From positions 1-64,000 of the forward strand of contig NZ_JBGJZL010000010.1 in assembly GCF_042610375.1 (NCBI RefSeq): 64,000 nt of DNA, given 5' to 3'. The notes below the pieces were generated by a model. That model worked only from the letters and a program-made list of their open reading frames with translations. It ran no database searches and was not told the DNA's origin. Below, in pieces: positions 27,344 to 35,913 of this stretch. The position numbers and the translations under genes were made by a program. The stretch comes from CTSoil-075 sp042610375 (GTDB taxonomy: Bacteria; Bacillota; Negativicutes; DSM-13327). Each line of letters begins with the position of its first letter. Within the stretch, counting starts at the first letter, position 1.

Positions 27344-27566
27344 CACTGTTTCCTCCTTCCTACTTGGGAGTCTATCTAATTAAATTATATCAAAAAAAAT
27401 TCTGACAATTTTAAACAAAGTTTAAACTTTTTTCTAAAATCTTCTTAAAAAGATTCATTTTTATTCTTAAAATGACATTTAATGATCTTATATTTTTAAT
27501 ATAAATTGTCGAATAAAAAAAAGGAATATACTTACAAAAGAAGAAATATATATCTGAGGTGTTTTT

Positions 27567-28262
27567 ATGTCACAACAAAAAATTCTAATTATCGAAGATG
27601 ACAAGGAAATGAATGAAATCATTTACCTTTATTTAACTAAAAGTGGCTTTAAATGTTTTCAGGCTTTTGACGGAAATGACGCTCTCATACAAGCCCGTGA
27701 ATACTCCCCTGATTTGATCATTCTCGATGTGCAATTACCTGGAATAAACGGTATCAATATATGTCGCATCCTACGCCAGGAAACAGATATCCCAATTTTT
27801 TTCCTAAGCTGTTGCACAGAAGAGCATGACAAAATCAAAGGCTTAGAAGCCGGCGGGGATGATTATATTGCTAAACCTTTTAGTTTAGCTGAGCTACAGG
27901 CCCGCGTGAAAGCTGCTCTGAGACGTAGAGGGTTACCTGATATGCCAACTATACGTAAACAATGTTTAGAATTTCCAGGGTTAAAGATCGACCTTGTCAA
28001 ATCACTCGTGATACTTAATGGTGCAGTGATCGACCTCCCCCAAATGGAATTTCAACTATTAGTAAGATTAGCACGCAATCCTGGATGGCCCTTTACAACT
28101 GAGCAACTTTTTTCTTCGGTCTGGGGTGCTGACAGCATTGATACTCGTACAGTTGCCGTCCACATCAACCGTTTACGCAAAAAACTAGAACAAAATACTG
28201 ACAAACACGAATACATCATTACTGTTTGGGGTAAGGGATATCAATTTAATAGCCAGTTATAA
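27567..28262 (+). CDS. OmpR/PhoB-family response regulator
   Basis: This 231-residue protein has an N-terminal receiver domain: acidic pair E10/D11/D12, phospho-acceptor D54 (LIILDVQLPG), S81, K103 (DDYIAKPF). A C-terminal winged-helix DNA-binding domain follows (LPQMEFQLLVRLARNPGWPF ... DTRTVAVHINRLRKKLE). All phosphorylation residues are intact. It converges on the histidine kinase gene, which is the probable partner, although the two are not in one transcript. The upstream region holds TTTAAAC twice with an 11-base period, a spacing typical of OmpR-family sites, so autoregulation is possible. Confidence 0.93.
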   Translation: MSQQKILIIEDDKEMNEIIYLYLTKSGFKCFQAFDGNDALIQAREYSPDLIILDVQLPGINGINICRILRQETDIPIFFLSCCTEEHDKIKGLEAGGDDYIAKPFSLAELQARVKAALRRRGLPDMPTIRKQCLEFPGLKIDLVKSLVILNGAVIDLPQMEFQLLVRLARNPGWPFTTEQLFSSVWGADSIDTRTVAVHINRLRKKLEQNTDKHEYIITVWGKGYQFNSQL

Positions 28263-28303
28263 TAACAACGGATAATATTGCAACATTACAATCACACAAA
28301 TAT

Positions 28304-28355
28304 AAATAGCCCTATGGAACAGACTCATCAACAGTCTATTCCATAGGGCTATTTT
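28304..28355. terminator. bidirectional terminator between regulator and kinase
   Basis: AAATAGCCCTATGGAA and TTCCATAGGGCTATTT form a long stem with an inner GACT..AGTC extension. T-runs lie on both strands, and it separates the two convergent genes. Confidence 0.85.
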
Positions 28356-28385
28356 ACAAAATTCTAAAAGCAAAAATATCATTTT

Positions 28386-30407
28386 TTATATGACAGGTAA
28401 GGTAAAGCAAATGGTACAACCTTGACTTATTGTTGTATCAACCCAGATATGACCGCCATGAGCTACTACAATTTCTTTCACAATAGCTAACCCTAAACCA
28501 CTGTTTTCTGACGAAGTTTCCCGCGCCTCACTGCCACGATAGAAACGTTCAAAAATATTGGGGATATGCTCAGGCGCAATTCCTATTCCATCATCAGCCA
28601 CCTTTAGTAGCACCATCCTATCAGGATTTTTTCCATCACTCCAACTATCTAACAACTCACAACTAATCGTAATGCACCCACCTGGTTGGATATATCGTAT
28701 TGCATTGCTAATCAGATTCGCAAATACTTGATCCAACCGATCCGTATCAGCTGATACCATCACATTCATCGCCACGTCATTTTGATATTCAAACCCAAAA
28801 CCAGCATTTTTCACATCAAATAGATATCTTTCAAAAATCTTTTCGACGATTTCTTTTGCAGCGACCTTCGACATCTGAAAACCGGCCTGCTGGGATTCGA
28901 TTTTTGTTAGCTCAAAAAGATCCTGAATGAGTCGATTGAGCCCAAGCATTTTGGAATGAATTCGTTTTAAATAATTTTGTTGTTGTTCTGGCGTTTCTGC
29001 AAATCCTTCTAAGAGTAGCTCTACATGTCCTAAAACAGAGGCAACTGGTGTCCTTAAATCATGAGATATATTCCCGAGCAGGCGCCGACGAGACTTATCC
29101 ATGATCTTCAGTTCTTCTGTTCGCGTATCCACCATTTTTTCCAGACTCTCTGAATATTGTTCCACTTTCTTGTGCAACCGCAAAAATCGATTCGTTAGAA
29201 GAATCGTTTGAGAAAAGATAAATATCGCCACTCCCCAGGTTGCCATATATTGAGGTATATGTGGATAATATTGTCGGGCAGCCTCCAATATCCCACTACT
29301 AAAAGAAATCACACTACCTAAAAACATAATAATCGCATCTTTATCTTTCCTGGCTAACTTATAAAACAAATATAAAATACCGATACAACTAGAACCGATA
29401 ATGATCCAATTATTTAAGTAGGCATCAACATATTCCCACCCTCGAATATCCTTATATAACATTAAACCCAAAACGAGTAATCCAGCATACAACAGTAAAC
29501 CTTTGGTCATATAAGCAAACTTTCTTTCCACCTGCGTGCATGGGATGCTCCGTGGTAGTAATTCATAAGTAAATCGTAAAAAAAGCGGCACAACAAAAAA
29601 TACAGCACTATAATATAATCGGAAATCACACTGTCTCTCAATGCCAAGTATGTATCGCCATTGAGAAACGTAAAAAGTATAAATCCCCATATCGAGAGCA
29701 CCTAATCCAAAAAAAAGATACTCCCACTCCTTCGGTCTTCGTACAAAGAAAAATAAAACACATACACTTAATATGATAAAACTACCACTAAAGATAAGCA
29801 CTGCCGCTTCAGCACGGATAAGCTCCGTCCAAAGCTTTTCATAATCACCTAATACTACTTTCCCCTCATAGATCCCTATGTCGCCGTCACTCCCACCTTT
29901 GACACGTACTGACACTAAGTTATATCCGCCAAAATGCAAAATTTCATTCGGTATTTGATAAATCTGCACTTTTTCAATAAATAGATTATACGTGCCTGGA
30001 GAACCACTAGCGCCAATCATAGATCCATTAACAAACACTTCATGATAAAAAGCGATCTTTCCAAGTTCTAGCCCCAAATTAAACATCGGTTTATCAAAAG
30101 GAATATAAATCCATTTTCGATACCATACATAGCCACTCGATTGTGTCACGAATTGCTCATCTTCATTGGCGGGGACTTGTATAATCCGCCAGTTCGAATC
30201 ATCATAACTAGGGTCTCCAAATGCACGCTGATCAGCCTGCATAACCTTCCAAGATCCAGCAAGAGAGATGGGATTATCGTCAATTCCTTTGTCTGCAGTG
30301 GCCTGTGGTTGACTATAAACTAGCCCTATGAATGAAAAATGTACAAATACAAAAACCAATAAAAACATTTTCATCATCAAAAATCGTTTTTCTATGTGAC
30401 TAGCCAT
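28386..30407 (-). CDS. membrane sensor histidine kinase, 7TMR-DISM type
   Basis: This 673-residue protein has an N-terminal signal/anchor (10-31). An extracellular beta-sandwich domain (about 45-185) resembles the jelly-roll of glycoside hydrolases (SWKVMQADQ, YVWYRKWIYIP, YHEVFVNGSMIG). Seven membrane helices (about 200-405) and a short coiled coil follow. Next come the HisKA domain with H449 in GNISHDLRTPVASVLGH and the ATPase with N-box NLISNAIRYIQPGG, G1 VADDGIGIAP and SGLGLAIVKEIVVAHGG. It is probably a carbohydrate-sensing kinase, by the domain fold only. It follows the PAS/GGDEF/EAL gene by 28 bases and faces the response regulator gene. Confidence 0.93.
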   Translation of the reverse strand: MASHIEKRFLMMKMFLLVFVFVHFSFIGLVYSQPQATADKGIDDNPISLAGSWKVMQADQRAFGDPSYDDSNWRIIQVPANEDEQFVTQSSGYVWYRKWIYIPFDKPMFNLGLELGKIAFYHEVFVNGSMIGASGSPGTYNLFIEKVQIYQIPNEILHFGGYNLVSVRVKGGSDGDIGIYEGKVVLGDYEKLWTELIRAEAAVLIFSGSFIILSVCVLFFFVRRPKEWEYLFFGLGALDMGIYTFYVSQWRYILGIERQCDFRLYYSAVFFVVPLFLRFTYELLPRSIPCTQVERKFAYMTKGLLLYAGLLVLGLMLYKDIRGWEYVDAYLNNWIIIGSSCIGILYLFYKLARKDKDAIIMFLGSVISFSSGILEAARQYYPHIPQYMATWGVAIFIFSQTILLTNRFLRLHKKVEQYSESLEKMVDTRTEELKIMDKSRRRLLGNISHDLRTPVASVLGHVELLLEGFAETPEQQQNYLKRIHSKMLGLNRLIQDLFELTKIESQQAGFQMSKVAAKEIVEKIFERYLFDVKNAGFGFEYQNDVAMNVMVSADTDRLDQVFANLISNAIRYIQPGGCITISCELLDSWSDGKNPDRMVLLKVADDGIGIAPEHIPNIFERFYRGSEARETSSENSGLGLAIVKEIVVAHGGHIWVDTTISQGCTICFTLPVI

Positions 30408-30435
30408 ATATCAATCTCCCAGCAAAGAAGGTTCA

Positions 30436-33400
30436 TCATATCACAATATGATTTCGCAATAACACTAAGATTTCTTCTTCTGGTACAGGTCTACTGAATA
30501 GATAGCCTTGTATTTGATCACATTGTTTTTCCTGCAAAAACTGTTGCTGAGCCATGGTCTCCACACCTTCAGCTACGACTATAATCCTTAAGGCATGTGC
30601 CAACTGAATCAAAGCACCGACAATCGCTCCACTACCAATATCGATAGCCACATCATCGATAAATTGCTTATCAATCTTCAGTGTATTAACAGGCAAAGAT
30701 TTTAGATAAGCCAAGGATGAATATCGCGTCCCAAAATCATCTAAAGAAATTTTGATTCCCAGGGTACGCAGATGCTCAATTTTAGTTATATATTTATCTA
30801 AATTCTCCAATAACACGCTTTCTGTTATCTCTAATTCTAAACATTCTGCAGACACTCCCATGCCAGCCTTCATAATGGTCATAATCTGCTCAACAAAATC
30901 TTGCTGCATTAACTGGTGACCAGAAATATTCACTGCAACCGCCAGACCTTGGTAACCATTCTCATGTAGCCGATTAATAAATCGACACGCCGTCTGCAGA
31001 ACCCACTCCCCAATCGGCAAAATTAACCCCGTCCTTTCCGCAATCGGAATGAAACGGTCAGGAGATACCAAACCAGATTTGGGATGTTTCCAGCGAATAA
31101 GTGCTTCAAGACCAGCAATCTTTCCAGTCAAAAGTTCAACTTTGGGTTGATAATAGAGTAAAAATTCTTCGCGACGGATAGCCTCTCGCAAATCATTCGC
31201 CATCTGCATACTTTCTTGTACAGCATCTTGCAATAAAGAATCAAAAAAGCAATACCCTCCTTTTTTCGTCATTTGAATTTCGTGCAAGGCAATATAGGCA
31301 TTTTTCAATAATTCATCCATATCCTCACATTGCTCAGGATAAATGACACTCCCAATGCTGACTGAAAGATGAAAACGAGCATTCCCTACTATGAAAGCCC
31401 TTTTAAATAATTGCATAATTCTATCGATAAAAGCAATACTATCATCTCGATTACTCACACCAGGTAAAAGTAAAGCAAACTCATCTCCACTAATATGCGC
31501 TACTGTATACTCTCTTCCAGCAAGAGTGCGCAATCTTTGGGCAACCTCAATTAAGGCCGCATCCCCACACGGATGACCAAAAGAATCATTCACTAATTTG
31601 AAGTCGTTGATTCCAATCAATACCAAACTACCACATGCTTCTTTTGTGCGGGCCAATGTAAGTTGCTCTTTGATTCGATTTGTGAGCAATGCACGGTTAG
31701 GCAATCCTGTGAGCGCATGATGAAAAGCTATATGACGAAGTTTCTCTTCATTTTCAAAAAGTGTTACCTCAGCTAATTTCCGTTCGCTAATATCGCGAAT
31801 AACACCTAATATGCCAAGTAAATCTCCCTCTGAATTATAAAGCCCACCAACAACGGCCTCAATCCATACAATTGAACCATCTTTTCGTATTTGCTCTAGC
31901 TCTAATCGATTTCGTTTAACTCTCCGCCCCGCTTTCACAGTTGCATGGATTTGATGAAGATCGTTTGCGATCTTAGAAACAGAAGAGGAGGTAAAGACTT
32001 TTTCAATAGGCTGCTCCATCATTTCTTCTGGTGTATATCCCAATAGCTTTGTTATCGAAGGACTGAAGTAAGTAGGCCGATCTGATAAATCCAGTGTAAA
32101 GATCACATCACCGATATTCTCAGCTAATAAACGATAACGTTCTTCGCTTTGATGCGATATTTTTTCAGCTCGTTCTCGCTCTGCAAGTTCCTGCTTTAAA
32201 TATCGAAATAACTGTACATTATGTAGTGCAGTACTAAGCTGACCACATGCAGCTATTAATAATTCTTGATCTTTTCCGCGGATTTCGCGCTCATTTTTAT
32301 TCGCAATTGTAATCGTAGCAATCCCTTTTCCGTCAGCAATCAGGGGATAACTAGCGATATCTGTAAATCCACATTCTTCTGCAATTCTTTTAGTTTCAGT
32401 ATCAAGTATATCTTTTAGCTTTAGAATCTGAGGCATTTTTGTTAGAATTGCACAACTATCAATCCCTTCCCCCATTCTTCTTTTACTAAGACTACGTGCT
32501 AGCTTTTCCGGCAAACCCAAGGAAGAATTAAGCAAGACATATTGCCCATCTTCAGAGACAAGGTTAAATACAATACAATCAACTTCTAGATGTTTTTGCA
32601 ATATAATCAAAGTTTCTCTGATTAAAACTTCCATATCAAATCCTTGGGTTGTTTGTCTATAGATATCAAATAATACAGATAATCTTCGAAGATTCTTTTG
32701 CAATTGTTCATCCATCAACTTACGTTCCGTCACATCACGCGCAATCCAAAATACTTGTTCATCTGATAAGGGCGAAACGGTAGCCTCAAACCATACTATA
32801 TGATCGTCAATCGTCAAACTATATTCCACATTGCTAGGCTGGCGTGTTTTCAAAACATATTGAATCAAAGTTAAGAAACTAGCGGCCTGAGAGTCAGGAA
32901 ATACTTCATTTAAGGTTTTTCCAATTAACTCATCAGCGGAATGATAAGGAAAAGAAGGGTTAGAAGGTCCAATTTTAACATAACGTCCATGTATATCAAG
33001 AGCGAAGACGCTATCAGTCATTGCACCAAATAAAGCACGCAATTCTGTTTCTGAGGCTAAAACTTTCTCCTCGGCTACTTTTCGTGCCGTAATATCTTCA
33101 AGGTATAGCAAAATCATATCAGGAGGAAAAAATGAATATTTGGCAGCAAACTTTTTCTCTTCACCTGTCGCCCTGAGCACAAGAGATAGTTCTTCCTCAA
33201 TCGCCGTACGAGTTGCAAAACAACGTTTCATTCTTTCAACAACATCTGATCGATCATGATAAAAATCAGTCGCTTTTGATCCTAATTTAGCACCAATTTT
33301 TCCTTGGGTCATTTTAGCGCCTGCACTATTGTAATCAGTAAAGATAAAATCATTGCCTACCGCTTGCCATGCAAATGTAGGAATGGGAATGGCATTAAAA

Positions 33401-33483
33401 AAAGCTTGGAGATTTCCATAATTTCCACGTATACCATTCACTTTATAACAATGCTGCTGCAACTGTTGCTCTGCATTTTCCAT
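30436..33483 (-). CDS. PAS-PAS-GAF-PAS-GGDEF-EAL cyclic di-GMP protein
   Basis: This 1015-residue cytoplasmic signalling protein has two PAS domains (about 20-130 and 145-255), a GAF domain (about 270-425), a third PAS (440-565, with the PAC end GILGVIRDISERK), a GGDEF domain (about 580-735) and an EAL domain (about 755-1005). The cyclase motif is SGDEF (AHISGDEFALLLPG), so the first Gly is replaced. The EAL motif is intact (LEALIRWKHP, LEITESVLLEN, DDFGTRYSSL, KIDKQFIDD, AEGVETMAQQ) except for Gly-to-Arg in DFGTG. It is therefore more likely a phosphodiesterase than a cyclase. GAGGAG lies eight bases before the ATG. It is co-transcribed with the kinase gene. Confidence 0.93.
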   Translation of the reverse strand: MENAEQQLQQHCYKVNGIRGNYGNLQAFFNAIPIPTFAWQAVGNDFIFTDYNSAGAKMTQGKIGAKLGSKATDFYHDRSDVVERMKRCFATRTAIEEELSLVLRATGEEKKFAAKYSFFPPDMILLYLEDITARKVAEEKVLASETELRALFGAMTDSVFALDIHGRYVKIGPSNPSFPYHSADELIGKTLNEVFPDSQAASFLTLIQYVLKTRQPSNVEYSLTIDDHIVWFEATVSPLSDEQVFWIARDVTERKLMDEQLQKNLRRLSVLFDIYRQTTQGFDMEVLIRETLIILQKHLEVDCIVFNLVSEDGQYVLLNSSLGLPEKLARSLSKRRMGEGIDSCAILTKMPQILKLKDILDTETKRIAEECGFTDIASYPLIADGKGIATITIANKNEREIRGKDQELLIAACGQLSTALHNVQLFRYLKQELAERERAEKISHQSEERYRLLAENIGDVIFTLDLSDRPTYFSPSITKLLGYTPEEMMEQPIEKVFTSSSVSKIANDLHQIHATVKAGRRVKRNRLELEQIRKDGSIVWIEAVVGGLYNSEGDLLGILGVIRDISERKLAEVTLFENEEKLRHIAFHHALTGLPNRALLTNRIKEQLTLARTKEACGSLVLIGINDFKLVNDSFGHPCGDAALIEVAQRLRTLAGREYTVAHISGDEFALLLPGVSNRDDSIAFIDRIMQLFKRAFIVGNARFHLSVSIGSVIYPEQCEDMDELLKNAYIALHEIQMTKKGGYCFFDSLLQDAVQESMQMANDLREAIRREEFLLYYQPKVELLTGKIAGLEALIRWKHPKSGLVSPDRFIPIAERTGLILPIGEWVLQTACRFINRLHENGYQGLAVAVNISGHQLMQQDFVEQIMTIMKAGMGVSAECLELEITESVLLENLDKYITKIEHLRTLGIKISLDDFGTRYSSLAYLKSLPVNTLKIDKQFIDDVAIDIGSGAIVGALIQLAHALRIIVVAEGVETMAQQQFLQEKQCDQIQGYLFSRPVPEEEILVLLRNHIVI

Positions 33484-33548
33484 CTTTATAGCTCCTCATA
33501 TTATTGTATTCAATCCGCTTTTGTAACATCTACATTTGCTATATCATG

Positions 33549-33584
33549 CTTCTGTAAGAATTTTCATACGATTTCTTACAGAAG
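33549..33584. repeat. perfect 12-bp inverted repeat upstream of the GGDEF/EAL gene
   Basis: CTTCTGTAAGAA and TTCTTACAGAAG are separated by 12 bases, about 65 bases before the start of the gene at 30436-33483. It could be an operator or a leader hairpin; no T-run follows on the minus strand. The rest of 33484-33708 shows no gene. Confidence 0.6.
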
Positions 33585-33708
33585 CGCTCCTTATGAAAGA
33601 TGATACTTCTCTTTATACAAGAAGAAATCATGAACATTTTAATGACAGATTTAGCTTCATTACTCTTTTATTTTTTATCTATCTATCCTTCACCACAAAA
33701 AGACAAAA

Positions 33709-33742
33709 ATCCTGCTAATCTCGAAATAGATTAGCAGGATTT
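33709..33742 (-). terminator. terminator after the NimA-like gene
   Basis: AATCCTGCTAATCT and AGATTAGCAGGATT pair with a short loop, and the minus strand continues with TTTTTGTC. It lies about 30 bases past the stop of the gene at 33774-34235. Confidence 0.82.
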
Positions 33743-33773
33743 CATAAGTGAGATGAACACTTTAATGATATTT

Positions 33774-34235
33774 TTAGCGTTTTTTCTTACCTGTAATATG
33801 TTCTAAATCAATTCGAATCACTGAACATTTATCTTTGAAAGAATCAATCACTTTCATGCCCTTATCATAGTGTTCAGAGCTATATTTCCTCACTAATGCC
33901 TTTAGCATATCGATCTTTTCAGACCCTTCTACCAAATTTGCCCTTCCAAACACGATTACACTTTCATAGTTTGCAGTAAATGAACTAGGCACCAATTCAG
34001 AATATGCAACTACAGTAAAACATACCTTACTATTATCCAAAATATTATCCAGGATATGCCCTTCTAAAGCACAATGCAGATAAACAGCAGCATCTAAAAT
34101 GATATAATTCAGCGGTAAGCCATATGGATATCCATCTTTATCGACTGTGGAAAGCACCCCATATTCCCCTCGTTCTAATATCTCCATTGCCTCATCATGA
34201 GTGACTTGTTTGTCAGTAGCACGAATACTTCTCAT
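33774..34235 (-). CDS. pyridoxamine 5'-phosphate oxidase-like (NimA-type) flavoprotein
   Basis: This 153-residue split-barrel protein matches the NimA/PNPOx-like family common in anaerobes: RATDKQVTHDEAMEILERGE, GVLSTVDKDGYPYGLPLNYI, VYLHCALEGHILDNI and VCFTVVAY. Members bind FMN or haem; some reduce nitroimidazoles, but most have no known substrate. The ribosome-binding site AAAGGAGG is strong. It starts 15 bases after the Fic stop, so the two genes form an operon. Confidence 0.86.
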   Translation of the reverse strand: MRSIRATDKQVTHDEAMEILERGEYGVLSTVDKDGYPYGLPLNYIILDAAVYLHCALEGHILDNILDNSKVCFTVVAYSELVPSSFTANYESVIVFGRANLVEGSEKIDMLKALVRKYSSEHYDKGMKVIDSFKDKCSVIRIDLEHITGKKKR

Positions 34236-34250
34236 TATTGGAACCTCCTT

Positions 34251-35447
34251 TTATTTCGGCACCATCGCATCCAGATTTAAGCTGTAAATATTCATCTTAC
34301 CATTCTGACTAATAACTAACATATCCTTAGGTATTTTTTTAAGCCAAGCACGAACCGTAGAAGGACTTAATTCAGCAACTTTTCCAATATTTAAAATGTT
34401 GATACCTTCTTCATCAAACAAAGCATTTTGCAGTAAAACATGCAGTATCTCTCGAATGGGTTTATTACCATCTGCATAGTTTTCAACTTTTTCCATATAA
34501 AAATAGAACTGTTCAGCTCTACTCTCAATGGTAACACACAAGTTTTCAATAGCTTCTTCGATAAATTCTAAAAAACCAATCACAAAAGAAGTTAAATCCC
34601 CTTTATTCTTGTAATCATTGGTATCTTTAAACATATCGTAATACTTTTTAATCTTATTTTTAATGGCATACGATAATCCAAAACCAACAACCGCCTCCAA
34701 CTGCTGCATTAATAAATAGCTACTGATAAATCTTGTCATTCTGCCATTGCCATCATAAAAGGGATGTATATAACCAAACATATAGTGAAATACTGCTATA
34801 TTTACAAAATAGTTTATTTTTTCATCATGCAATATACCTAGAGCTTCCGTCATAGCTGTAATAATTTTAGATTCAGGAAATAGCCCTTTATGGAGAATTT
34901 TTTGACTTGAGGAAATGATTTCAACAATATCTTTTCTAAAAATGTCACCATCCGGAATACTGTGCGCATCAGTTGCTTTGACTTCTGCTAAAATAAATTC
35001 ATCATAAAGCGTTCTAATATCCTGACAAGTTTTTAAATTGATTTGCTGCCCATTAGAGAGCATCATATATTTTTGTACTAATCCGTATAAGCGCTTTCTT
35101 TCTTTCTTTTCATTTTTATTATTAATCAGTTCTCTGATTTCTTTACGAGTACTATGAACACCTTCAATCTCATTCGTCAACTGAATTTCGTCCACAATAC
35201 ACTTTCGAGTAAATTGGATTAAGGCAATTGGCGGCACACTCTTAGCTGCTTTTAAGAGCCTTTTATCCAATTGCAGAATACTGGTTATCAAATTTAAAAT
35301 TTCGAAATTTATGCCTACGAAAGCCTGGTGTTCAGCAATATTAAAATTATAGCGATGAGTAAACTCACCATTAAATCGTTCCTTATATATAGTCTCATAA
35401 GTCGCATTATTTTTATAAAATATTTTATTTAAAGGTTCATATAACAT
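34251..35447 (-). CDS. Fic family protein, self-inhibited class II type
   Basis: This 398-residue protein has the Fic core motif HPFYDGNGRMTRF, whose His and Arg are needed for AMP transfer. Upstream, TNEIEGVHSTRKEI fits the (S/T)xxxE(G/N) inhibitory helix, placed N-terminal to the Fic core as in class II Fic enzymes. The C-terminal 70 residues look like a winged helix (NIGKVAELSPSTVRAWLKKI), giving the layout typical of stand-alone Fic/DNA-binding proteins. It probably AMPylates, and may deAMPylate, a host protein; the target is unknown. I prefer the ATG at 35447 (AAGGGGGTGA eight bases upstream) to the GTG three codons before. Confidence 0.9.
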   Translation of the reverse strand: MLYEPLNKIFYKNNATYETIYKERFNGEFTHRYNFNIAEHQAFVGINFEILNLITSILQLDKRLLKAAKSVPPIALIQFTRKCIVDEIQLTNEIEGVHSTRKEIRELINNKNEKKERKRLYGLVQKYMMLSNGQQINLKTCQDIRTLYDEFILAEVKATDAHSIPDGDIFRKDIVEIISSSQKILHKGLFPESKIITAMTEALGILHDEKINYFVNIAVFHYMFGYIHPFYDGNGRMTRFISSYLLMQQLEAVVGFGLSYAIKNKIKKYYDMFKDTNDYKNKGDLTSFVIGFLEFIEEAIENLCVTIESRAEQFYFYMEKVENYADGNKPIREILHVLLQNALFDEEGINILNIGKVAELSPSTVRAWLKKIPKDMLVISQNGKMNIYSLNLDAMVPK

Positions 35448-35604
35448 GTAATTCACCCCCTTTCATGTTATTATAGTGTGCAAAAATAAACAAGTAAATA
35501 CTAAATAAAACTATCGATGTGTTAAAATATCATTTTTTTAATACGCAAATAGTTTTATTTTAATGATTCTTATTATATTTTACCCATTTTATTATAATTT
35601 AAAT

Positions 35605-35697
35605 ATGATCTTTGCAGAAATCTCACCAAAAGTTGAATATTCCTTAACCAACCTCGGTAAAAGCCCTCAACTCATCTTGGAATCAATCAGCTTATAG
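35605..35697 (+). pseudogene. truncated HxlR-family regulator remnant
   Basis: A 30-codon frame reads MIFAEISPKVEYSLTNLGKS and then a diverged PQLILESISL before a stop. EIPPKVEYSLTxLGxSL followed by a helix is the signature of the winged-helix wing and last helix of HxlR regulators. The N-terminal helix-turn-helix is absent and the upstream sequence is AT-rich with no start region, so this is a fragment. It lies between the Fic gene and the CRISPR array. The flanking 35457-35604 and 35698-35769 hold nothing else I can identify. Confidence 0.7.
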
Positions 35698-35769
35698 GAA
35701 AAAGGATATCTAGAACTAAAAGGAACTGATCTAAAAAAATTATTGATGATTAGTTTTCTCTGCATTGAG

Positions 35770-35806
35770 CTAACTTAGTCACACGCTGAAAGTGCGACTA
35801 AGTTAG
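35770..35806. terminator. long hairpin between the HxlR remnant and the array
   Basis: CTAACTTAGTCACAC and GTGCGACTAAGTTAG pair with one mismatch around a 7-base loop. There is no clear T-run. It may be a leftover terminator of the broken gene, or may end the CRISPR transcript, which arrives from the right on the minus strand. Confidence 0.5.
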
Positions 35807-35913
35807 TACGTTTAAATGTATGTTACCATGCTCTAATGAGAAGATTATATTTTATATTTGAATGCAATTAGTTTTTACATAAATTAGATTATCAAATATA
35901 TCGTGGTAAATTA

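Noticed and set aside
35457..35604. Possible second CRISPR leader on the low-coordinate side
   Set aside because: Repeat orientation, the handle direction and cas gene strand all place the leader at 39038-39237; this side has only AT-rich sequence and the HxlR remnant.
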